Source: Solwaraspora sp. WMMA2065 (lineage in GTDB: Bacteria > Actinomycetota > Actinomycetes > Mycobacteriales > Micromonosporaceae). From it: a stretch of DNA of 64,000 nt. Below are positions 36,508 through 45,321 of the stretch, piece after piece. How positions within the stretch are numbered: the first letter of the stretch is position 1; each line of letters starts with the position of its first letter. The DNA lies in the NCBI RefSeq assembly GCF_030345075.1, contig NZ_CP128361.1, positions 186,001 to 250,000 of the forward strand, in the 5' to 3' direction. The notes under the pieces were generated by a model that saw only the letters and a program-made list of their open reading frames with translations, did not search any database and was not told where the DNA came from. A program made the translations under genes and the position numbers.

Positions 36508-37914
36508 ATGGCCCGCGTGCTCACACCTCGTGCGGAGGACTTCCCCCGCTGGTACCAGGATCTGATCGCCAAGGCGCAGCTCGCCGACAACGGACCGGTG
36601 CGCGGCACCATGGTGATCCGGCCGGCCGGGTACGCCATCTGGGAGCGGATGCAGTCCGAGATGGACAACCGGATCAAAGCGGCCGGCGCGGAGAACGCGT
36701 ACTTCCCGCTGTTCATCCCGGAGAGCTATCTGCGCCGCGAGGCCGAGCACGTCGAAGGCTTCTCCCCGGAGCTGGCGGTGGTCACCCACGGTGGCGGCAA
36801 GCAGCTCGCCGAGCCGGTGGTGGTCCGGCCGACCAGCGAGACGGTGATCGGCGAGTTCATGGCCAAGTGGGTCGACTCCTACCGGGACCTGCCGCTGCTG
36901 CTCAACCAGTGGGCCAACGTGGTGCGCTGGGAGCTGCGCCCCCGGGTGTTCCTGCGGACCAGCGAGTTCCTCTGGCAGGAGGGGCACACCGCGCACGCCG
37001 ACGAAGCCGACGCACGGGCGTACGCCCGACGAATCCTGCACGAGGTCTACGAAGACTTCATGGTCAACGTGCTCGGCATCCCGGTGCTGGTCGGGCGTAA
37101 GACCGCCCGGGAGCGCTTCGCCGGAGCCACCAGCACGTACACCCTCGAAGGGATGATGGCCGACGGCAAGGCGCTGCAACTGGGCACCTCGCACGAGCTC
37201 GGGCAGAACTTCGCCCGCGCGTTCGACATCACCTACACCTCCGCGGAGCGGGCGGTCGAGCACGCCTGGACCACCTCCTGGGGGGTCTCGACCCGGATGC
37301 TCGGCGGGCTGATCATGGTGCACGGCGACGACAACGGGCTGCGGGTGCCGCCACGGCTGGCCCCGGTCCAGGCGTACGTCATGGTGGTCAAGGCCGGCGA
37401 CGGGGTCGCCGAGGCGGCGGCCAAGCTGCGCGACGCGTTGCGCGACGCCGGGGTACGGGTCGGCCTGGACGACCGGGTGGACACGCCGTTCGGCCGCCGG
37501 GCCGTCGACGCCGAGCTCAAGGGATATCCGGTACGCGTCGAGGTCGGCCCGCGCGACCTGGCCGCCGGCAATGCGGTGCTGGTCCGGCGTACCGACGGGT
37601 CGAAGACCCCGGTACCGGTCGCCGACGTGGTCGGCGCGGTCCGCAACGCCCTCGACGCCGACCAGCAGCGGCTCTACGACCAGGCGCTGACGCTGCGTCA
37701 GACGCGTACCATCGAGGTCGGCACCCTCGCCGACGCCGTCGCCGCTGCGGCGACCGGATGGGCCCGGGTGCCGTGGTCGGTGGTCGGTCCGGCAGGTGAG
37801 GCCGAGGTCAACGCGCAGGGCGTCACCGTACGCTGCCTGCTGCGTCCGGACGGCTCGGTGCCCGACTCCGACGACGAGCCCGACCTGGTCGCGGTGCTGG
37901 CCCGCTCGTACTGA
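36508..37914 (+). CDS. proS: Prolyl-tRNA synthetase, archaeal/eukaryote-like type
   Basis: 468 residues, class II. It charges tRNA-Pro with proline. The sequence goes from motif 1 (GYAIWERMQSEMD) to VRPTSETVIGEFMAKW and motif 2 (RTSEFLWQEGHTAHA) without the 180-residue editing insertion of the usual bacterial enzyme, and it ends in a C-terminal Tyr (ARSY), both marks of the archaeal/eukaryote-like form. The anticodon-binding domain and C-terminal domain follow. Whether a second, bacterial-type proS exists elsewhere cannot be seen. Confidence 0.93.
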   Translation: MARVLTPRAEDFPRWYQDLIAKAQLADNGPVRGTMVIRPAGYAIWERMQSEMDNRIKAAGAENAYFPLFIPESYLRREAEHVEGFSPELAVVTHGGGKQLAEPVVVRPTSETVIGEFMAKWVDSYRDLPLLLNQWANVVRWELRPRVFLRTSEFLWQEGHTAHADEADARAYARRILHEVYEDFMVNVLGIPVLVGRKTARERFAGATSTYTLEGMMADGKALQLGTSHELGQNFARAFDITYTSAERAVEHAWTTSWGVSTRMLGGLIMVHGDDNGLRVPPRLAPVQAYVMVVKAGDGVAEAAAKLRDALRDAGVRVGLDDRVDTPFGRRAVDAELKGYPVRVEVGPRDLAAGNAVLVRRTDGSKTPVPVADVVGAVRNALDADQQRLYDQALTLRQTRTIEVGTLADAVAAAATGWARVPWSVVGPAGEAEVNAQGVTVRCLLRPDGSVPDSDDEPDLVAVLARSY

Positions 37915-37935
37915 CGCCCTGCCCTGCCGTCGGTG

Positions 37936-37967
37936 AGCGGCGCCGCCCGTTCGCGGGCGGCGCCGCT
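37936..37967 (+). terminator. proS terminator
   Basis: AGCGGCGCCGCCCG, TTCG tetraloop, then the exact complement: a 14-bp perfect stem 22 nt after the proS stop. A second palindrome, GGCCCGCCGGCGGGCC, follows at 37985-38000. Confidence 0.8.
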
Positions 37968-38051
37968 GTCGGGTCGTTCGTGCGGGCCCGCCGGCGGGCC
38001 GTTCGTGGACGGTGTCGCTGTCGTTGGGCATGGTGAGCGAGGGAGATGAAC

Positions 38052-38702
38052 ATGCGGTTTCAGCCCGGTCAGTTGATCATGCATCGGAATGTGCGGCGCG
38101 GGCGTCTCGGCTGGGTCCGTCCGGCCCGGGTCGTCGTCGACGACGAGCGGGGTCTGCTGGTCTGGGTCGACCGGGGCTCGCCAGTGGTCAACGAGGTGGC
38201 CGACGACGGCCGTGGCATGCGGGCGATGCCGTTCACCGAGTGGATCACCCGGTCGTACCGGATCAAGCACGGCCGCTGGCTCGGCCCCCCGGTGCTGAAG
38301 TTCCTGCCCGCCGGGGCCGCCCACTCGGTGTGGTGGTTCCGCGACGACGCCGGGAACTTCCTCAACTGGTACGTCAACCTCGAAGAGCCCGGTGTGCGCT
38401 GGGCCGACGGCGACCTCGCCGGAGTGGACGTAATCGACCAGGACCTGGACGTGGTGGTCCGCCCGGACCGCAGCTGGGTCTGGAAGGACGAGGAGGAGTT
38501 CGCCGAGCGGCTCGCCTTCCCGGAGCACTACTGGGTGCGTGACGAGGCGGCGGTACGGGCCGAGGGGCGGCGGGTGATCAAGATCGCCGAGTCGGGTGAC
38601 TTTCCGTTCGACGGGACCTGGTGCGACTTCCGGCCGGACCCGGCCTGGGCGCCTCCGGCCGAGCTGCCGCCCGGCTGGGACCGCCCGCCGGCAGCCGGCT
38701 GA
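38052..38702 (+). CDS. DUF402 domain protein
   Basis: 216 residues. The DUF402 (FomD/NTDP-like) barrel is visible in the middle: [28 protein letters not shown], then [25 protein letters not shown]. Some family members hydrolyse nucleoside diphosphates or CMP-linked intermediates; the substrate here is unknown. ATG at 38052 is chosen because GGGAG lies 6 nt upstream; an ATG at 38046 abuts that site too closely. Confidence 0.82.
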   Translation: MRFQPGQLIMHRNVRRGRLGWVRPARVVVDDERGLLVWVDRGSPVVNEVADDGRGMRAMPFTEWITRSYRIKHGRWLGPPVLKFLPAGAAHSVWWFRDDAGNFLNWYVNLEEPGVRWADGDLAGVDVIDQDLDVVVRPDRSWVWKDEEEFAERLAFPEHYWVRDEAAVRAEGRRVIKIAESGDFPFDGTWCDFRPDPAWAPPAELPPGWDRPPAAG

Positions 38703-38934
38703 CCGCCGGGCACCTCGGGCTGACCGGCGACCCACCGGGGCCACCGGGTGTGGCGGTACGCCGCGGGTCTGGCAGAATAGTGTGTTGGTATCCGGTACGT
38801 GTTCGGCGCCCTCTACCCGGGCACGTCGCCAGTCCACCCGAGCTGCCTCTGGCCCAACCCCACTGTGCCGGTCGGCGTTCACCCGCGCACCGCCCTCGGG
38901 GGCCGGTGAAGATCGCAACAGGAGCGAACAAACC

Positions 38935-39432
38935 GTGGCCGTAAAGATCCGGCTTCTGCGGATGGGCAAGATCCGCAACCCGCAGTACCGCATCGTCGTC
39001 GCCGACTCGCGTACCAAGCGCGACGGGCGGGCGATCGAGTTCGTCGGGATCTACCACCCGAAGGAAGACCCGTCGGTCATCGAGGTGACCTCGGACCGTG
39101 TCCAGTATTGGCTCTCGGTCGGCGCTCAGCCGAGCGAAGCCGTCCAGCGTCTGCTGGAAAAGACCGGCGACTGGCAGAAGTTCAAGGGCCTGCCCGCCCC
39201 GGCGCCGCTGCTGGTGGCACCCGAGCGGGCCGACCGCAAGGCGGCGTACGAGGCGGAGGCCAAGGCCGCCGCAGGCGTCGCGGACACGCCGACCAAGCCG
39301 GCGAAGAAGGCCGAGAAGAAGGCCGAAGCGAAGTCCGAGCCGAAGGCCGAAGCGAAGTCCGAGCCGGCGGCTGCCGAAGCGCCGGCCAAGACCGAGGAGC
39401 CCACCGGTGCCGGCTCCGGCGAGCAGGCCTGA
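38935..39432 (+). CDS. rpsP: 30S ribosomal protein S16
   Basis: 165 residues. The first 80 or so are S16 ([36 protein letters not shown]). A Lys/Ala/Glu-rich tail of about 75 residues follows, with repeats of AEAKSEPK type, much longer than in E. coli but common in actinobacteria. GTG at 38935 with AGGAG upstream. It begins the rpsP-khpA-rimM-trmD cluster. The 232-nt gap before it shows a possible -10 near CAGAATAGT (38770) and no gene. Confidence 0.95.
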   Translation: MAVKIRLLRMGKIRNPQYRIVVADSRTKRDGRAIEFVGIYHPKEDPSVIEVTSDRVQYWLSVGAQPSEAVQRLLEKTGDWQKFKGLPAPAPLLVAPERADRKAAYEAEAKAAAGVADTPTKPAKKAEKKAEAKSEPKAEAKSEPAAAEAPAKTEEPTGAGSGEQA

Positions 39433-39433
39433 C

Positions 39434-39667
39434 ATGGTCCTCCGGCCCGCGCTGGAGCACCTGGTCAAGGGGATCGTCACCCACCCCGACGACGTACGGG
39501 TCCGGCTGGTCGACTCGCGCCGGGGCAAGCGCCTGGAGGTACGGGTGCATCCGGAGGACCTCGGCACCGTGATCGGCCGCGGCGGGCGCACCGCCAAGGC
39601 GCTGCGTCAGGTGATCGGGTCGATCGGCGGGCGTGGCGTGCGGGTCGACATCGTCGACTCGTACTGA
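39434..39667 (+). CDS. khpA: KH-domain RNA-binding protein KhpA
   Basis: 77 residues, one KH domain with the GRGG loop in VIGRGGRTAKALRQVIG. KhpA binds RNA, often with KhpB. One base separates it from rpsP, and its TGA shares an A with the rimM ATG (TGATG), so the three are coupled. Confidence 0.93.
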   Translation: MVLRPALEHLVKGIVTHPDDVRVRLVDSRRGKRLEVRVHPEDLGTVIGRGGRTAKALRQVIGSIGGRGVRVDIVDSY

Positions 39668-40236
39668 TGCTGTTGATCGTCGGTCGGATCGGCCGACCAC
39701 ACGGAATCCGTGGCGAGGTCACGGTCGAGGTCCGGACCGACGAACCGGAGATCCGGTTCGCCGCCGGATCGGTGTTGATCACCGATCCGGCGGCGGTGCC
39801 GGCCGTCCGCGAACCGCAGCAGCCGCCACCGCCCGGCGCGACCCTGGTCCGCGTCCCTGACCGGTTGACCATCGAGACGGTCCGCTGGCATCAGGGCCGA
39901 CCGTTGGTGCAGTTCGCCGGGGTTGTCGACCGCGACCTCGCCGAGGCGTTGCGGGGCGTACTGCTCTGCGTGGACAGCAGCGACATCGCCACCCCGGAGG
40001 ATCCGGACGAGTACCACGATCACCAGCTGGTCGGCCTGACGGCGGTCACGTCGTCCGGCGAGGTCCTCGGCGAGGTGGCCCGGATCGACCACGCGCCCGC
40101 ATCCGATCTGCTGGTGCTCCGCCGGCCCGGCGGCGGGTCCGCCCTGGTGCCGTTCGTCCGGACGATCGTGCCGGAAGTGGATCTCGCCGGTGGGCGGGTG
40201 GTCGTCGACGCCCCACCCGGCCTGCTCGACCTGTGA
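39667..40236 (+). CDS. rimM: Ribosome maturation factor RimM
   Basis: 189 residues. RimM helps form the 30S head and binds S19. The N-terminal domain has [24 protein letters not shown]; the PRC-barrel half has [22 protein letters not shown] and [13 protein letters not shown]. It overlaps trmD by 4 nt. Confidence 0.95.
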   Translation: MLLIVGRIGRPHGIRGEVTVEVRTDEPEIRFAAGSVLITDPAAVPAVREPQQPPPPGATLVRVPDRLTIETVRWHQGRPLVQFAGVVDRDLAEALRGVLLCVDSSDIATPEDPDEYHDHQLVGLTAVTSSGEVLGEVARIDHAPASDLLVLRRPGGGSALVPFVRTIVPEVDLAGGRVVVDAPPGLLDL

Positions 40237-41039
40237 GCGCTCCGATGCCATCCGGCGCGGTGGCGCTGCAGGTGGACGTCGTCACGATCTTTCCGGACTA
40301 CCTGGCGCCGCTGGACCTGTCGCTGATCGGCCGGGCACGCCGAGCCGGCCTGCTCAGCGTCGAGGTGCACGACCTGCGCCGCTGGACGCACGACGTGCAT
40401 CGGACGGTGGACGACACCCCGTACGGCGGTGGTGCCGGGATGGTGATGCGCCCGGAGCCGTGGGGCGCGGCGCTGGACGAGCTGGCTGCTGCCGGACGGC
40501 CGCCCGCGCGGCTGGTGGTGCCGACCCCGGTGGGGGAGCGGTTCGACCAGGCGATGGCGCAGCGGTTGGCCGCCGAGCCTCGACTGATCTTCGCCTGTGG
40601 CCGCTACGAGGGGATCGACCAGCGGGTGATCGACGAGGCGGCGGGAGCGCTGCCGGTGACCGAGGTGTCCCTCGGCGATTTCGTCATCTTCGGCGGTGAG
40701 GTCGCCGTGCTGGCCATCCTGGAGGCGGTGACCCGGTTGATTCCCGGAGTGCTCGGCAACGCCGGATCGCTCGTCGAGGAGTCCCACTCGGACGGGTTGC
40801 TGGAGGGGCCGGTCTACACCAAGCCGCCGCAGTGGCGGGGACGCGAGGTGCCGGAGGTACTACGATCGGGCGATCACGGCCGGATCGCCCGGTGGCGGCG
40901 AGACCAGGCGCTGCTCCGTACCGTATCGCGTCGGCCGGATCTGCTCGCCGGACTGCCGGCCGGAAAACTTGACAAAAGAGACATTGCGCTGCTGGTTGCG
41001 GCCGGATTTCAACTGCCGGCCGGTGATGTGGCAGAGTAG
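40233..41039 (+). CDS. trmD: tRNA (guanine(37)-N1)-methyltransferase
   Basis: 268 residues. TrmD methylates G37 next to the anticodon and prevents frameshifting. The SPOUT knot motifs are [30 protein letters not shown] and [24 protein letters not shown] at 40233 overlaps rimM (GTGA); ATG 40245 is an alternative. Confidence 0.95.
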   Translation: MSAPMPSGAVALQVDVVTIFPDYLAPLDLSLIGRARRAGLLSVEVHDLRRWTHDVHRTVDDTPYGGGAGMVMRPEPWGAALDELAAAGRPPARLVVPTPVGERFDQAMAQRLAAEPRLIFACGRYEGIDQRVIDEAAGALPVTEVSLGDFVIFGGEVAVLAILEAVTRLIPGVLGNAGSLVEESHSDGLLEGPVYTKPPQWRGREVPEVLRSGDHGRIARWRRDQALLRTVSRRPDLLAGLPAGKLDKRDIALLVAAGFQLPAGDVAE

Positions 41040-41095
41040 TGGGGTTGCCGCAGACGGGCATGCGTGTCCGGCTGCGAGGATCCCGCCAGCGGGAA

Positions 41096-41204
41096 GGCGT
41101 CGAACGTTGCGGCATCGAATGCTGAGGCGTCGAGCGTTCCGGCCCGGGATCAGAATCATCCATCCGCGCACCGCGAGACGGTGCGCCTTGAGTAGCCCAA
41201 GGAT
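41096..41204 (+). promoter_or_regulatory. Possible structured leader of rplS
   Basis: Three imperfect repeats (GCGTCGAACGTT, GCATCGAATGCT, GCGTCGAGCGTT) are followed by an exact 8-bp hairpin, GCGCACCG-CGAGA-CGGTGCGC (41166-41186), then CCTTG-n7-CAAGG (41186-41202), which would pair with the rplS ribosome binding site AAGGA. This arrangement suits translational feedback by L19, but that is inference. Confidence 0.45.
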
Positions 41205-41210
41205 GCAGCG

Positions 41211-41567
41211 ATGAACACGCTGGACGCTCTCGACGCCCAGTCGCAGCGGACCGACCTTCCGGACTTCCGCGCCGGTGACACGCTCAAGGTGCACGCCCGG
41301 GTCGTCGAAGGTAACCGTTCCCGGGTGCAGGTCTTCCAGGGCGTGGTGATCCGCAGGCAGGGTGCCGGCCTGCGGGAGACCTTCACCGTCCGCAAGGTCA
41401 GTTTCGGTGTCGGAGTCGAGCGGACCTACCCGGTCAACAGCCCGGCCATCGACCGGATCGAGATGGTGACCCGTGGTGACGTCCGTCGCGCCAAGCTGTA
41501 CTACCTGCGGGAACTCCGTGGCAAGGCCGCCAAGATCAAGGAAAAGCGGGAGAAGCAGGTCAGCTGA
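41211..41567 (+). CDS. rplS: 50S ribosomal protein L19
   Basis: 118 residues, standard length. [52 protein letters not shown] and [21 protein letters not shown] are diagnostic. L19 sits at the 30S-50S interface. ATG at 41211 with AAGGA 6 nt upstream, inside a small hairpin. Confidence 0.97.
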   Translation: MNTLDALDAQSQRTDLPDFRAGDTLKVHARVVEGNRSRVQVFQGVVIRRQGAGLRETFTVRKVSFGVGVERTYPVNSPAIDRIEMVTRGDVRRAKLYYLRELRGKAAKIKEKREKQVS

Positions 41568-41634
41568 GCCCGCTGATCCCGGTTCCCGATCTCAGGACTG
41601 CCGCTGGGAGCTTTCGCCAACTACCCTTGCGGTA

Positions 41635-41766
41635 GTGACCGATGGGGAGCGCTACATCCGCGGCATCCGTCGTGGCGGCGGGAGTCAACTGTGCTACCGC
41701 TCGTGGCGCCTGACGAGAGGCGCCGTGGGCGGTAGCGCCGTGTCTCGGGACCGGGGAGATGCGTAG
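41635..41766 (+). CDS. Small leaderless frame before lepB (hypothetical)
   Basis: TACCCT at 41622-41627 is followed exactly 7 nt later by a GTG that opens a 43-codon frame beginning VTDGERYIRGIRRGGGSQL. It stops (TAG 41764-41766) one base before the first lepB GTG. The transcript should start at this GTG, so translation is plausible. The peptide is basic, has no recognised relatives and may only act as a translated leader for lepB. Confidence 0.45.
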   Translation: MTDGERYIRGIRRGGGSQLCYRSWRLTRGAVGGSAVSRDRGDA

Positions 41767-41767
41767 C

Positions 41768-42736
41768 GTGTATCCACAAGGAGACCAGGATCAGTGGCAG
41801 CGGCGTGCCTCGTCGGGGGCGCGGTCGCAGCGCAACCGTCGGGACGGCCGGGCGGTAGCGCGCCCGCGTCGGTCGGGCCAGTCCGGCATGCAGATGGTGC
41901 AGCGCAGGCGTCGGCAGATGCCGCTGTGGCAGGAGTTGCCGCTGCTGCTGGTGGTGGCCTTCTGCCTGGCGGTGCTGATCCGCTCCTTCCTGCTGCAGGC
42001 GTTCTTCATCCCGTCCGGCTCCATGGAGGACACACTGCTGGTCGGTGACCGGGTGCTGGTCAACAAGGTCGTTTACGACGTCCGGGATCCGGTGCGCGGC
42101 GAGGTCGTCGTCTTTCGGGGCACCAACGACTGGGCACCGGAGCACACCGACGACCCCGACCTCGGTTTCGTCGCCAAACTCGGCCGCACCGTTGGTGATC
42201 TGGTCGGGGTTGGCCGGCCCGGTGAGAAGGACTTCATCAAGCGGGTCATCGGCGTACCGGGCGACCGGATTCGCTGCTGTGACGACCAGGGCCGGCTGAC
42301 CGTCAACGACCAGCCGTTGGACGAGGCCGGCTACGTCCTGGAGGACTCGCCGCTGGACGTCCCACCGAGCCCAGGTGAGTGCCGGTCCCGGCAGTTCGCT
42401 GAGGTCGTGGTCGAGCCTGGACACCTGTTCGTGATGGGTGACCACCGACTGGTCTCACAGGACTCCCGCTGTCAGGGCTCGGTGCCGATCGAGAACGTCA
42501 TCGGCCGGGCCTTCGTGATCGTCTGGCCCCAGGATCGCTGGGACGGCCTGTCCGTGCCGGACACCTTCGACAGCCTGCCGCCGACGGCTCCGACTCCGGC
42601 GGCGGTCGATCAGCCGGGGGACGTTCCGGAGACCTCCGGTGACCTGGTGGTTGTGCTGCCAGTGATGATTCCGCTACTTTTCGCTTCGCGCTCCGTGCCG
42701 CTGTTCTCAGCCAGACGTCGTAGGCTCCGGTTGTGA
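41768..42736 (+). CDS. lepB: Signal peptidase I (first copy)
   Basis: 322 residues. A basic cytoplasmic N-terminus and one membrane helix (LPLLLVVAFCLAVLIRSFLL) precede the S26 catalytic domain: Ser in FFIPSGSMEDTLLVGDRV, Lys in DFIKRVIGVPGDR, and VMGDHRLVSQDSR. It removes signal peptides outside the membrane. A second hydrophobic segment lies near the C-terminus. GTG 41768 has GGGGAG 9 nt upstream; ATG 41759 abuts that site and is less likely. Confidence 0.92.
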   Translation: MYPQGDQDQWQRRASSGARSQRNRRDGRAVARPRRSGQSGMQMVQRRRRQMPLWQELPLLLVVAFCLAVLIRSFLLQAFFIPSGSMEDTLLVGDRVLVNKVVYDVRDPVRGEVVVFRGTNDWAPEHTDDPDLGFVAKLGRTVGDLVGVGRPGEKDFIKRVIGVPGDRIRCCDDQGRLTVNDQPLDEAGYVLEDSPLDVPPSPGECRSRQFAEVVVEPGHLFVMGDHRLVSQDSRCQGSVPIENVIGRAFVIVWPQDRWDGLSVPDTFDSLPPTAPTPAAVDQPGDVPETSGDLVVVLPVMIPLLFASRSVPLFSARRRRLRL

Positions 42737-43371
42737 TCGACGAGCAGACCGAGAAGAAGCCCAGTTCCTTCTGGCGTGAACTACCGATCCTGTTGGGTGT
42801 GGCGGTCCTCGTCGCGGTCCTGGTCCGGGCGTTCGTCCTGCAGACCTTCTACATCCCGTCGCCGTCGATGGAGCACACCCTCGACATCAACGACCGGGTG
42901 CTGGTCAACAAGGTCGTCTACCACTTCCGGTCGCCCGAACGCGGCGAGATCGTCGTGTTCCGGGCCCCACCGGAGTGGAGCAGCAACCCGGACGGTGAGG
43001 ACTTCATCAAGCGGGTCATCGGGGTCGGCGGAGACCGGGTCGAGTGCTGTGACGCCGAGGAACGGTTGATCATCAACGGCCAGCCGCTGGACGAGCCGTA
43101 CATCTACTCCGAGGGCGGGATCAGCGATCCCGCAGCGGTCGGTCCGTTCGACATCACCGTGCCGGAAGGACGGCTCTGGGTGATGGGTGACCATCGCTCG
43201 GCATCGGGTGACTCGCTGGAGCACTGGGACCGCAGCGGCGACATCGACTACGCGACCATCACCGAGGACTCCGTGGTCGGCCGGGCGTTCACCGTCTTCT
43301 GGCCACTGGACCGGGCCACCTGGCTCACCGTGCCGGAGCCGTTCGAGACCGTGCCGAGTTCGGGACCGTGA
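42733..43371 (+). CDS. lepB: Signal peptidase I (second copy)
   Basis: 212 residues, coupled to the first copy by a GTGA overlap. Same plan: helix LPILLGVAVLVAVLVRAFVLQ, Ser in FYIPSPSMEHTLDINDRV, Lys in DFIKRVIGVGGDR, MGDHRSASGDS. Shorter, without the long N-terminus. Tandem lepB genes in this position are common in filamentous actinobacteria and may split substrates. Confidence 0.92.
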   Translation: MIDEQTEKKPSSFWRELPILLGVAVLVAVLVRAFVLQTFYIPSPSMEHTLDINDRVLVNKVVYHFRSPERGEIVVFRAPPEWSSNPDGEDFIKRVIGVGGDRVECCDAEERLIINGQPLDEPYIYSEGGISDPAAVGPFDITVPEGRLWVMGDHRSASGDSLEHWDRSGDIDYATITEDSVVGRAFTVFWPLDRATWLTVPEPFETVPSSGP

Positions 43372-43462
43372 CCGGTCACGTCACGCCGTCCCGGACGGTG
43401 CGGTCGGCGGTGGCAGCGGCCCACGTGTCGTGCCGGTCGGCTTGTTCTCCTACTCTGGTCGG

Positions 43463-43963
43463 GTGACCGACGCGGAGCTGACGGTGGACCGAGCGCCAAA
43501 GCCGGCGTGCAACCGGCACGCGGCCCGGGTCCTGCTCGTCGACTCGGCGGGTCGGGTGCTGCTGCTCCGCGGGTACGACCCGGCCCGTCCCGGGCACCGG
43601 TACTGGTTCACCCCCGGCGGTGGACTGGAGCCCGGCGAGACCCCGGCCGACGGCGCGGTCCGCGAGTTGGCCGAGGAGACCGGGCTGCGGGTGACACCGA
43701 CCGAGTTGGGCACGCCGGTCTGGCAGGAAACCGTCGAGTTCCCGTTCGACGGACGGTGGTACCGCCAGGAACAGCACTTCTTCCTGCTGCGGGTGCCCAA
43801 CTGGCAGGTCGACACGAGCGGGTTCGACGCCATCGAACGCCGTACGATCGACGCTCACCGGTGGTGGCCGATCGGCGAGCTCGCGGCCACCCCGGAACGG
43901 GTCTATCCGCCTGAGCTGCCGACCCTGCTGCGCCGGCTGACGGGAGAGGCCGAACCGTGCTGA
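43463..43963 (+). CDS. NUDIX hydrolase
   Basis: 166 residues. The Nudix box GGGLEPGETPADGAVRELAEETGL matches G-x5-E-x7-R-E-U-x-E-E-x-G-U exactly. It cleaves a nucleoside diphosphate linked to an unknown group. TACTCT lies 6 nt before the GTG at 43463, so the mRNA is probably leaderless. It overlaps rnhB by 7 nt. Confidence 0.9.
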   Translation: MTDAELTVDRAPKPACNRHAARVLLVDSAGRVLLLRGYDPARPGHRYWFTPGGGLEPGETPADGAVRELAEETGLRVTPTELGTPVWQETVEFPFDGRWYRQEQHFFLLRVPNWQVDTSGFDAIERRTIDAHRWWPIGELAATPERVYPPELPTLLRRLTGEAEPC

Positions 43964-44805
43964 CTCCACCGCGTACCGTGGTGCGCCGTGAGGCCGGGCT
44001 CTACGCGTTGGAGCAGGCCCTGCGCCGACGCGGATTCGCCCAGGTCGCCGGCGCCGACGAGGCCGGTCGGGGTGCGTGTGCCGGGCCGCTGGTGGCGGCT
44101 GCGGTGGTGCTCGCGCCGGGCCGGCGGGGTGAGATCGACGGGCTGGCCGATTCGAAGCTGCTCACCCCGGGGGCGCGGGAGCGGGTCTACGCCTCGGTCC
44201 GTGACCGGGCACTCGCCCACCGGATCGTGGTGGTTCCAGCGGACGAGATCGACCGTCGGGGCCTGCACGTGTGCAATCTCGCCGCGATGCGCCGGGCGCT
44301 GGCCGGGCTCAGTCCCGCACCCGAGTACGTGTTGACCGACGGGTTCGGCGTCGACGGGCTCGGAGCGCCCGGGCTCGCGGTGTGGAAGGGTGACCGGGTG
44401 GCGGCTTGCGTGGCGGCGGCCAGCGTGCTCGCGAAGGTCACTCGGGACCGGCTGATGGTCGAGCTCGACGGGCGGTTCCCGGGTTACGGTTTCGCCGAGC
44501 ACAAGGGCTATGCCACCGCCGAGCATCAGGCCGCGCTGAGTCGGCAGGGGCCGTGTGCCGAGCACCGGTTCTCGTACGTCAACGTAGCGGCTGCCTCCGG
44601 CCGGTCCGCGAGCCCGCCCCGCTCCCGCCGACCGGCCGCCGAAGCTGACCGGGCCGATGGAACCGACTCGGCCGGTATCGGCATCCGTGAGCCGATGGGG
44701 CGTCCGGACCCCGTACGGGGTACCGTCGGCGTGGCGTTGGACGAGCAGCTTCGCCAACCGGCGCTACTGGGGGAAGATGTGGTCATGGAAGGCGGATGGC
44801 GATGA
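43957..44805 (+). CDS. rnhB: Ribonuclease HII
   Basis: 282 residues. It removes ribonucleotides from DNA. Catalytic motifs: GADEAGRGACAGPLVAAAVVL, LTDGF, and ASVLAKVTRDRLM; EHKGYAT near the end of the core. About 65 disordered residues follow the usual end, so this is longer than typical RNase HII. GTG start; overlaps both neighbours. Confidence 0.93.
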   Translation: MLTPPRTVVRREAGLYALEQALRRRGFAQVAGADEAGRGACAGPLVAAAVVLAPGRRGEIDGLADSKLLTPGARERVYASVRDRALAHRIVVVPADEIDRRGLHVCNLAAMRRALAGLSPAPEYVLTDGFGVDGLGAPGLAVWKGDRVAACVAAASVLAKVTRDRLMVELDGRFPGYGFAEHKGYATAEHQAALSRQGPCAEHRFSYVNVAAASGRSASPPRSRRPAAEADRADGTDSAGIGIREPMGRPDPVRGTVGVALDEQLRQPALLGEDVVMEGGWR

Positions 44806-45125
44806 GCGCCGAGGATCTCGAGAAGTACGAGACAGAGATGGAGCTGCAGCTCTACCGGGAGTACCGCGACATCGTCCGCCAGTTTTCGTACGTCGTCGAG
44901 ACCGAGCGTCGCTTCTACCTGGCGAACCAGGTCGACCTGCACGTGCGCAATTCTGACGGCGAGGTGTACTTCGAGGTCGAGATGCACGATGCCTGGGTGT
45001 GGGACATGTACCGTCCTGCCCGTTTCGTGAAGAACGTCAGAGTAATGACGTTCAAGGATGTAAATGTGGAAGAGTTGGACAAGCCGGAAATCTCACTACC
45101 GGCAGATTCCGGATTCAGCGGCTGA
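44802..45125 (+). CDS. DUF2469 protein
   Basis: 107 residues, highly conserved in actinobacteria (Rv2901c type), always after rnhB. MSAEDLEKYETEMELQLYREYRD, FSYVVETERRFYLANQVDLHVR and FEVEMHDAWVWDMYRPARFVKNVRV are diagnostic. Function unknown. ATG at 44802 overlaps the rnhB stop (ATGA). Confidence 0.92.
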   Translation: MSAEDLEKYETEMELQLYREYRDIVRQFSYVVETERRFYLANQVDLHVRNSDGEVYFEVEMHDAWVWDMYRPARFVKNVRVMTFKDVNVEELDKPEISLPADSGFSG

Positions 45126-45244
45126 CTTCAATGGGCGTCACCAGGTCGTCCGGGAACCGGGTATCGACGGGCACCGTCGGCGACCGAGACTCGACACATC
45201 GGCCGGCCGGTCCTTAGCAGATCGGCTGCGACGAGGTTCCGTTC

Positions 45245-45315
45245 TCCACAGTTGAGTCAGTATCCACAGTCTGTCGTCCGCTCGTCGAGGCCCTGCCCCG
45301 GTCGGGTGCCAGGTT
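45245..45315 (+). promoter_or_regulatory. Paired TCCACA operator and -10 of the M23 peptidase
   Basis: TCCACAGT occurs at 45245-45252 and 45263-45270, start to start 18 bp. A -10-like CAGGTT lies at 45310-45315, 6 nt before the ATG. The proximal TCCACA ends 41 nt before this hexamer. The same layout occurs before yraN and before the comM leader frame. Confidence 0.6.
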
Positions 45316-45321
45316 GTCGGC

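Noticed and set aside
34714-38031. A 3.3-kb open frame on the minus strand opposite ffh, the amidohydrolase gene and proS
   Set aside because: It is a shadow of high third-position GC in three well-supported plus-strand genes; its translation has no recognisable domains.
41770-41778. GTATCCACA at the start of the first lepB as a fourth member of the paired-box set
   Set aside because: It is a single box inside the coding region, with no partner 18 bp away and no downstream -10 at the right distance.
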